Part shown: piece by piece, positions 52,964 through 61,306 of the stretch | How positions within the stretch are numbered: position 1 is the first letter of the stretch | Layout: each line of letters opens with the position of its first letter | Source of the DNA: an uncultured Clostridia bacterium | GTDB taxonomy: Bacteria; Bacillota; Clostridia; Christensenellales; Aristaeellaceae | NCBI GenBank assembly: GCA_947596085.1 | Contig: CANQEW010000003.1 | Location: 1-64,000, forward strand | DNA: 64,000 nucleotides | Direction: 5' to 3' | Program-made: the position numbers and the translations under genes | The notes under the pieces: model-generated | What the model was told of the DNA's origin: nothing | Seen by the model: only the letters and a program-made list of their open reading frames with translations | Database searches by the model: none

Positions 52964-54099
52964 CCGCCTATCTGGACAACAGCGCCACCACCCGCCCCTG
53001 CCCGGAGGCCGTCGAGGCGGCGACGCGCTGCATGACGGAGGGGTACTATAATCCCTCGTCGGTCTACGCGCCCGCGGTGGAGGCGTTTCAGCGCGTGCGC
53101 GCGTGTCGGGAATTGATCCTGCGCGCGCTTCACGGGAGCGACTGCGAGCTCACCTTCACCTCCGGCGGCACCGAGGCCAACAATCTCGCGATCCTTGGGT
53201 CCGTGGAGCGAATGCGTGGGAGGCAGATTCTCGCCGTCTCGACGGTAGAGCATCCCTCGGTGCGCGAGAGCTTCGACGAACTGGAGCGCCGGGGCCACGA
53301 GGTGCGGCGCATCGGCGTGGACGCGCGGGGCGAACTGGATTGGGAAGCCCTTGCGAAGGCGCTGGACGATGGCGCGAGCCTCATCTCCTGTATGCAGGTG
53401 AACAACGAGACCGGTGCGCTGCTGGACGTGCGGCGGCTGCACGCGCTGGTGGACGGCCGGGCGCTGATCCACGTGGACGGCGTGCAGGGCTTCCTGCGCG
53501 TGCCCATGGAGATGAAGTACTGCGACCTCTACAGCCTGTCGGGCCACAAGATTCACGCGCCGAAGGGCGTCGGCGCGCTGGTGTGGAGGCGGGGCGTGAA
53601 GCTCGCGCCGCGGCAGCTGGGCGGGGGACAGGAGAACAACCTGCGCTCGGGCACCGAGAACACGCCGGGCATCGCGGGCCTGATGGCGGCCGTGGAGGCG
53701 ATGCGCGCGATGGGGCCGGAAATGGCCGGCGCGCTGATGGCGAAGAAGCTTCGCATGATCGAGCGCTTCCGCGAGGCCGTGCCGGAGCTATTGGTGAACG
53801 GCCCCGCGCCGGAAGCCGCCGCGCCGCACATCGCGAACCTCAGTTTTCCGGGCGTGCGCGGCGAGGTGATGCTGCACGCGCTGGAGGCGGAGGGCGTGTA
53901 TGCGTCCACGGGTTCGGCCTGCTCCTCCAAGAAGCGCAAGGTCAGCGCCGTGCTCACGGCGATGGGCATCGGGGCGGACCGCGCCGAGAGCGCGCTGCGC
54001 TTCAGCCTGAGCCCCCACACCACGGACGCGGAGATCGCGACGGCCGCGGCGGCGCTGGGGAAGCTCTATCCACAGCTCAAAAAATATGCCAGGAGATAG
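52960..54099 (+). CDS. Cysteine desulfurase (NifS/IscS family)
   Basis: 379 aa from GTG. Pyridoxal-phosphate enzyme that takes sulfur from cysteine as a persulfide. PLP-lysine is Lys197 (SLSGHKIHAPKG), His98 lies in STVEHPS, and the persulfide cysteine is Cys321 (YASTGSACSSKKR). LDNSATTRP and RSGTENTPGI are class markers. The adjacent thiI suggests its main acceptor is ThiI, as with Bacillus NifZ. Confidence 0.95.
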   Translation: MTAYLDNSATTRPCPEAVEAATRCMTEGYYNPSSVYAPAVEAFQRVRACRELILRALHGSDCELTFTSGGTEANNLAILGSVERMRGRQILAVSTVEHPSVRESFDELERRGHEVRRIGVDARGELDWEALAKALDDGASLISCMQVNNETGALLDVRRLHALVDGRALIHVDGVQGFLRVPMEMKYCDLYSLSGHKIHAPKGVGALVWRRGVKLAPRQLGGGQENNLRSGTENTPGIAGLMAAVEAMRAMGPEMAGALMAKKLRMIERFREAVPELLVNGPAPEAAAPHIANLSFPGVRGEVMLHALEAEGVYASTGSACSSKKRKVSAVLTAMGIGADRAESALRFSLSPHTTDAEIATAAAALGKLYPQLKKYARR

Positions 54100-54103
54100 C
54101 AAG

Positions 54104-55249
54104 ATGCGCAAGGTATTGCTGGTTCGCTACGGCGAAGTGTTTTTGAAGGGCGCGAACCGCCCACATTTTTTGAAGATACTGACTGACAACGTGAAGAAGG
54201 CGGTTAAGCCCATCGGCGGCCACGTCTGGCTGTCGGACTCCCGCGTGTACGTGTCCGGCGTGGATGACATGGACGAGTGCGTGCGCCGCGTGCGCAAGGT
54301 ATTCGGCCTGTACTCCGTGAGCCCCGCGATCGAGTGCGAAAAGAACCTGGACGAGATCGCCGAGCAGTGCGTCGAGATGATGCGCGGCAAATCCGGCACG
54401 TTCAAGGTGCTCGGCAAGCGCAGCGACAAGAAATTCCCGATGAACTCGCTGGAGCTGGCCGCCGAGCTGGGCGGGCGGATTCTGGATTCCAATCCGAACC
54501 TGCGCGTGGACATCCACAACCCGGAGCACAAGCTGCGCGTGGAGATTCGCGACATGTGCTACATCTGCTGCGAGGAGATCATGGCCTCGGGCGGCCTGCC
54601 CATGGGCACGGGCGGGCGCGCCGCGCTGCTGCTCTCGGGCGGCATCGACTCGCCGGTCGCTGGGTACAGCATGATGAAGCGCGGCGTGCGCATCTGCTGC
54701 ATCCACTTCCAGAGCCCGCCCTACACCGGCGAGCTCGCCAGGGACAAGGTGATGCGGCTGGCCCGGGAGCTGGCCGAGTACGCGGGCGGCATGCGCGTGT
54801 ATCTGGTGCCGTTCACCAAGTGCCAGCTGGAGATTCACGAGAAGTGCCCCGAGGGGCTGGGCACGCTGATCACCCGCCGCTTCATGATGCGCATCGCGAA
54901 CGAATTGGCGAAGCGATACGGCGCGCAGGCGCTGATCACCGGCGAGAGCCTGGGCCAGGTGGCGTCCCAGACGATGGACGCGCTGGTCTGCACCGACGCG
55001 GTGGTGGACATGCCCGTGTTCCGGCCGCTGATCGGCATGGACAAGACCGAGATCATGGACATCGCCAAGCGCATCGGAACCTATGAAACCTCGATCCTGC
55101 CCTACGAGGACTGCTGCACCGTATTCACCCCGCGCCACCCCGTGACCAAGCCCAAGCTCGATACCATGCCCAAGGCGGAGTCGAAGCTGGACGTCGAGGC
55201 GCTGGTGCGCGAGGCGGTGGAGAATACCGAGATGGAGATCGTCTACTGA
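54104..55249 (+). CDS. thiI: tRNA 4-thiouridine synthetase ThiI
   Basis: 381 aa. THUMP domain (about 60-165), then a PP-loop ATPase with SGGIDSP (178-184). It adenylates U8 of tRNA and inserts sulfur. There is no C-terminal rhodanese domain, which is usual in Firmicutes, where the cysteine desulfurase supplies sulfur directly. The start at 54104 has AGGAGA inside the end of the preceding gene; an in-frame ATG at 54086 lies before that and is rejected. Confidence 0.96.
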   Translation: MRKVLLVRYGEVFLKGANRPHFLKILTDNVKKAVKPIGGHVWLSDSRVYVSGVDDMDECVRRVRKVFGLYSVSPAIECEKNLDEIAEQCVEMMRGKSGTFKVLGKRSDKKFPMNSLELAAELGGRILDSNPNLRVDIHNPEHKLRVEIRDMCYICCEEIMASGGLPMGTGGRAALLLSGGIDSPVAGYSMMKRGVRICCIHFQSPPYTGELARDKVMRLARELAEYAGGMRVYLVPFTKCQLEIHEKCPEGLGTLITRRFMMRIANELAKRYGAQALITGESLGQVASQTMDALVCTDAVVDMPVFRPLIGMDKTEIMDIAKRIGTYETSILPYEDCCTVFTPRHPVTKPKLDTMPKAESKLDVEALVREAVENTEMEIVY

Positions 55250-55276
55250 CGAAGGCTGCGGCCGGGGAGAGTGGCC

Positions 55277-57541
<2,265 letters not shown>

Positions 57542-57775
57542 AGCCGGATCGCGCGTCTAAGGCAGGAAAAACCTGTTAAAATTTCAATCGAACGGTAAAT
57601 CCGGACGGATTGTGGTATACTTATTCAGGAGCGGTGTGAGATTCACCGCCGCATTGTGCGTCTTTGACCGCGCACGGGCCGGAACGGACGGAGCGGTTGA
57701 TATAAAATTGGGAGGCGGACGCCGCCGCCCGGCGCTGTCGCTTGTCGCGCGGCGCAATGGAAAAGGAGGGAAATT
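57542..57775 (+). promoter_or_regulatory. Promoter region of the rnj operon
   Basis: An extended -10, TGGTATACT (57613-57621), lies about 150 nt before the RNase J start; no convincing -35 box. A long leader of about 150 nt would result. RNase J messages are often autoregulated, but no structure was identified. The rest of the 234 bp holds nothing else recognised. Confidence 0.5.
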
Positions 57776-59449
57776 GTGTCCAAAAAGAACAAGACACCGA
57801 AGCTCAAGATCATACCGTTGGGCGGCTTGGGGGAAATCGGAAAGAACCTGACCGTCTTTGAATATCAGGACGACATCATCGTGGTCGATTTGGGATCGAT
57901 CTTTCCGCGCGAGGACATGCCCGGCGTGGATCTGGTGATCCCGGACGTCAGCTATCTGGAAAAGAACGCCGACAAGATCCGCGGCTACTTCTTCACCCAC
58001 GGCCACGAGGATCACATCGGCGCGGTGCCCTACATCCTGCGCAAGCTGCCCGCGCCCATGTACGGCACGCGGCTGACGCTGGCGCTGTGCGAGCACAAGC
58101 TCAAGGAGCACCGGCTCACGGGCGTGGCGGAGCTCAATGTGGTGGAGCCCGGCACCATCGTCAAGGCCGGCGCGTTCAAGGTGGAGTTCATCAAGGTGAA
58201 CCACTCCATCGCCGGAGCCTGCGCGCTGGCGATCACGACGCCGGTGGGCGTGGTGTTTCACACCGGCGACTTCAAGGTGGACTACACGCCGCTGGACGGC
58301 GAGCCCATCGACCTGGGCCGCATCGCCGAGATTGGCAACAAGGGCGTGCTGGCGCTGCTGGCCGACTCCACCAACGTGGAGCGCCCCGGCTACACCATGT
58401 CGGAAAAGAAGGTCGGCGAGACGCTGTTCAACCTCTTCGACAAGTGCGAGGGCCGCATCATCATCGCCATGTTCGCCAGCAACGTGCACCGCATACAGTG
58501 CGTGGTGGACGCGGCGGTGCATTACAAGCGCAAGCTGTGCATGGTCGGACGGAGCATGGTCAACGTCACCAAGCTCGCCATGCAGCTGGGCTATTTGAAC
58601 ATTCCCGACGGCTATCTCATCACCGTGGACGAGCTCGACCGCTACCCGGACGAGCAGATCGCCGTGGTCACCACCGGCAGCCAGGGTGAGCCCATGAGCG
58701 GGCTTTCGCGCATGGCGTTCGCCGAGCACCGCAAGCTGGAGCTGCGCGAGAGCGACATGGTCATCCTCTCCGCCTCGCCGATCCCGGGCAACGAGAAGTC
58801 CATCTCCCGGGTGATCAACCAGCTCTTCCGCATCGGCTGCGACGTGATCTACGAGGCGCTGGCCGAGGTGCACGTCTCCGGTCACGCGCGGCAGGAGGAA
58901 CTGAAGCTGATGCACACGCTGCTCAAGCCCAAGTTCTTCATTCCGGTGCACGGCGAGTACCGCCACCTGCACCATCACGCGGAGCTGGCCAAGGCGCTGG
59001 GCATGAGCGAGGACAACGTGGTGATCGCCGAGATCGGCGACGTGATCGAGCTGGACGCCAATTCGCTGGACGTGACCGGCGTGGTCAACAACGGAAGCGT
59101 GCTGATCGACGGCCTCGGCGTGGGCGACGTGGGCGCGGTGGTGCTGCGCGACCGCAAGCATCTGGCAGAGGACGGGCTGCTGATCGTCGTCATGGGCGTG
59201 GACCACGACCTGGGCAGCGTGGTGTCCGGGCCGGACATCATCAGCCGCGGCTTCGTGTACATGCGCGAGGCGGACGAGCTGGTGGACGGCGCGCGCGGCG
59301 CGGCGCAGCGGGCCATCGAGTCCTTCGGGCCCATCGACTCGTCCGAGTGGAACCACCTGAAGAACGACGTGCGCGACTCCGTGCAGCGCTACATCTACGA
59401 TACCATCAAGCGAAATCCGATGATCCTGCCGATCATCGTGGAGATTTGA
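57776..59449 (+). CDS. rnjA: Ribonuclease J
   Basis: 557 aa. It is a 5'-3' exo/endoribonuclease of the metallo-beta-lactamase/beta-CASP group. Zinc motif THGHEDHIGA (74-83), HTGDFKVD, ADSTN and the beta-CASP motifs GRSM and SASPIPGNE, ending with the C-motif histidine in PVHGEYRHLHHH. The start is GTG 57776 with AAGGAGGG upstream. It might be RNase J1 or J2; both have this length. It heads rnj-ylbF-mltG. Confidence 0.97.
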   Translation: MSKKNKTPKLKIIPLGGLGEIGKNLTVFEYQDDIIVVDLGSIFPREDMPGVDLVIPDVSYLEKNADKIRGYFFTHGHEDHIGAVPYILRKLPAPMYGTRLTLALCEHKLKEHRLTGVAELNVVEPGTIVKAGAFKVEFIKVNHSIAGACALAITTPVGVVFHTGDFKVDYTPLDGEPIDLGRIAEIGNKGVLALLADSTNVERPGYTMSEKKVGETLFNLFDKCEGRIIIAMFASNVHRIQCVVDAAVHYKRKLCMVGRSMVNVTKLAMQLGYLNIPDGYLITVDELDRYPDEQIAVVTTGSQGEPMSGLSRMAFAEHRKLELRESDMVILSASPIPGNEKSISRVINQLFRIGCDVIYEALAEVHVSGHARQEELKLMHTLLKPKFFIPVHGEYRHLHHHAELAKALGMSEDNVVIAEIGDVIELDANSLDVTGVVNNGSVLIDGLGVGDVGAVVLRDRKHLAEDGLLIVVMGVDHDLGSVVSGPDIISRGFVYMREADELVDGARGAAQRAIESFGPIDSSEWNHLKNDVRDSVQRYIYDTIKRNPMILPIIVEI

Positions 59450-59462
59450 TTCGGAGGCGGAA

Positions 59463-59813
59463 ATGAACCCATACGATCAGGCCCACGCCCTCGCGCGCGC
59501 TCTCAGGGAGAGCGAGGAATACCGCGAATACGCCCGCCTGAAGGAGGCGGCCTACGAGAGCGACACCAACCGGGCGCTGCTGGACGAGTACAAAAAGCTG
59601 CAATTTCGCCTGCAGGCGAAACTGGCGGCGGGGGAGAGCATGCCCGCCGAGGACGCGCAGCGGCTCCAGCAGATCGGCACGCTTCTGCAGTTCAGCCCGG
59701 AGGTGAGCGCCTACCTGATGGCCGAGTTCCGCTTCCAGCGGATGCTCACTGACATCTTTAAAATACTGGCCGACGTGGCCGGCGTGGATCTGGACATGCT
59801 GGCGCAGGGCTGA
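59463..59813 (+). CDS. ylbF: YlbF family regulator
   Basis: 116 aa, all helical: MNPYDQAHALARALRESEEYREYARLKEAAYESDTNRALLDEYKKL. In Bacillus, YlbF, YmcA and YaaT form the Y-complex that steers RNase Y processing of messages. Lying 13 bp after an RNase J gene, it fits an RNA-decay unit. The partners YmcA and YaaT are not in the window. Confidence 0.9.
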   Translation: MNPYDQAHALARALRESEEYREYARLKEAAYESDTNRALLDEYKKLQFRLQAKLAAGESMPAEDAQRLQQIGTLLQFSPEVSAYLMAEFRFQRMLTDIFKILADVAGVDLDMLAQG

Positions 59814-59825
59814 CGGAGGAAGACC

Positions 59826-61100
59826 ATGGCGGATAAGAAGCGCCGCAGGCGCGCCCCGCGCCAGGCGGTGCGCACGGAAAACTACAGCATCAAGACGCTG
59901 CACGAGGACCGCGAATACGGCCTGTACTGGTATGCCTGGCTGTGGAAGCTGGTGCGGCCGGTGCTGATCTTTCTGTGCAGCGCGCTGATCGTAATCGGCC
60001 TGGTGAGCACCGGCTACAACTGGATCTATGACAACTTCCTCGGCCCGGCCGATCCGCAGGCAGAGCAGTCCGCCGAATTCGTGATCGAGTCCGGACAGTC
60101 GCTCACATCCATCGGCAACGCGCTGGAGGAGCAGGCGTTCGTTCGCAACGGCAGCGTGTTCCGCTATCTGGTGCAGCTGGAGGGCGTGGGCGACCAGATC
60201 AGCTATGGCTCGTTCCGGCTCTCGCCCGCGATGACGGTCAACGAGATCATCGCCGAGCTGACCAGCGGCAGCCAGACCAACGAGCGCACCATCACCATCG
60301 TGCCCGGCTGGACCTGCGAGGACATCGCGGACTACCTGCTGCGGGAGGGCGCGATTGACTCCGTGGACGAATTCCTGCGGCTCTGCAACGACGTGGACCG
60401 CTTCGTGGGCGATTCTTACGCGCTGCGCTTCGCGCAGGAGCACGGCGGCCTGGCCGGCCGCAAGTATGCGCTGGAGGGCTATCTGGCGCCGGACACCTAC
60501 CGCGTGTTCCTCTCCGCCAGCGCGGAGGACATCATCTCCACGCTGCTGGGCCAGCACAATTCCGTGCTCGACCGCACCTACTACGCGGACGAGCAGGTGC
60601 GCTACCAGGTGGACGAGAGCGGCGCGTACGTGCCGGTGGAGAGCTACGAATCCGAGCTCAACATGGATCAGTCCATCATACTGGCCTCGATGATCGAGAA
60701 GGAGGCCGCGCACGAGGAGGATTACGTCAAGGTCTCCGCGGTGTTCCACAACCGGCTGAACGCCGGCATGCGCCTGGAGAGCGACCCGACCGCCACCTAC
60801 CTCTTCGGCCTGAATCACTATATTCTGACCCCGGAGGAGGTCAGCGACCAGAACCTCTACAACACCTACCAGGTGCCGGCGCTGCCGGTGGGGCCGATCT
60901 GCAACCCCTCCACCGCCGCGCTGGAGGCGGCGATGCATCCGGATCTGGACTTCATCCAGCAGAACTACCTCTACTTCTGCGCCACCGATCCCGCCACGGG
61001 CGAACTCGCATACGCGACCACCGTGGAGGAGCATCAGCAGAACGTGAGCCGCTACCAGCAGATGTGGGCCGCCTATGACGCGCTGCATCCGGAACGGTAG
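59826..61100 (+). CDS. mltG: Endolytic transglycosylase MltG
   Basis: 424 aa. A basic cytoplasmic N-terminus, one helix (about 46-66, VRPVLIFLCSALIVIGLVSTGYNW) and a YceG-like domain outside. LEGYLAPDTYRV contains the catalytic glutamate; ASMIEKEAAHEEDYVKVSAVFHNRL and NTYQVPALPVGPICNPS are family blocks. It cuts nascent glycan strands in peptidoglycan and so sets their length. It closes the rnj-ylbF-mltG operon. Confidence 0.95.
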   Translation: MADKKRRRRAPRQAVRTENYSIKTLHEDREYGLYWYAWLWKLVRPVLIFLCSALIVIGLVSTGYNWIYDNFLGPADPQAEQSAEFVIESGQSLTSIGNALEEQAFVRNGSVFRYLVQLEGVGDQISYGSFRLSPAMTVNEIIAELTSGSQTNERTITIVPGWTCEDIADYLLREGAIDSVDEFLRLCNDVDRFVGDSYALRFAQEHGGLAGRKYALEGYLAPDTYRVFLSASAEDIISTLLGQHNSVLDRTYYADEQVRYQVDESGAYVPVESYESELNMDQSIILASMIEKEAAHEEDYVKVSAVFHNRLNAGMRLESDPTATYLFGLNHYILTPEEVSDQNLYNTYQVPALPVGPICNPSTAALEAAMHPDLDFIQQNYLYFCATDPATGELAYATTVEEHQQNVSRYQQMWAAYDALHPER

Positions 61101-61119
61101 CGAAGAGTGATTCCGAATC

Positions 61120-61180
61120 AAACAGACCAAGGCCGCATTTCAATGCGCTCTGCACATTTAAATCGACCTTGGTTTGTTTT
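61120..61180 (+). terminator. Terminator after mltG, with a large loop
   Basis: AAACAGACCAAGG (61120-61132) pairs with CCTTGGTTTGTTT (61167-61179) with a single mismatch. The 34-nt loop includes its own small hairpin GCATT/AATGC (61135-61146). Confidence 0.7.
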
Positions 61181-61226
61181 AATAGTTAAAAATCTTTAAA
61201 ATTTAAAACAATAAAACAACAGACAA

Positions 61227-61257
61227 TTAACGACGGGGGGGGGTAAACCATTATAAT
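61227..61257 (+). promoter_or_regulatory. Promoter with a G9 tract in the spacer
   Basis: TATAAT (61252-61257) is preceded by nine consecutive G (61235-61243). The best -35 candidate, TTAACG (61227-61232), is 19 bp away; losing one or two G would bring the spacer to 18 or 17. The region 61181-61306 is otherwise AT-rich and gene-free. Confidence 0.65.
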
Positions 61258-61306
61258 ATTAAGTAAGGGCAAAAAATGCCAAAAGGAGAAGAAGGGAAGA
61301 AGAGAG

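Noticed and set aside
57556-57585. A CAGG/CCTG hairpin after the helicase gene as a terminator
   Set aside because: The stem is only 4 bp and lacks a clean T-run.
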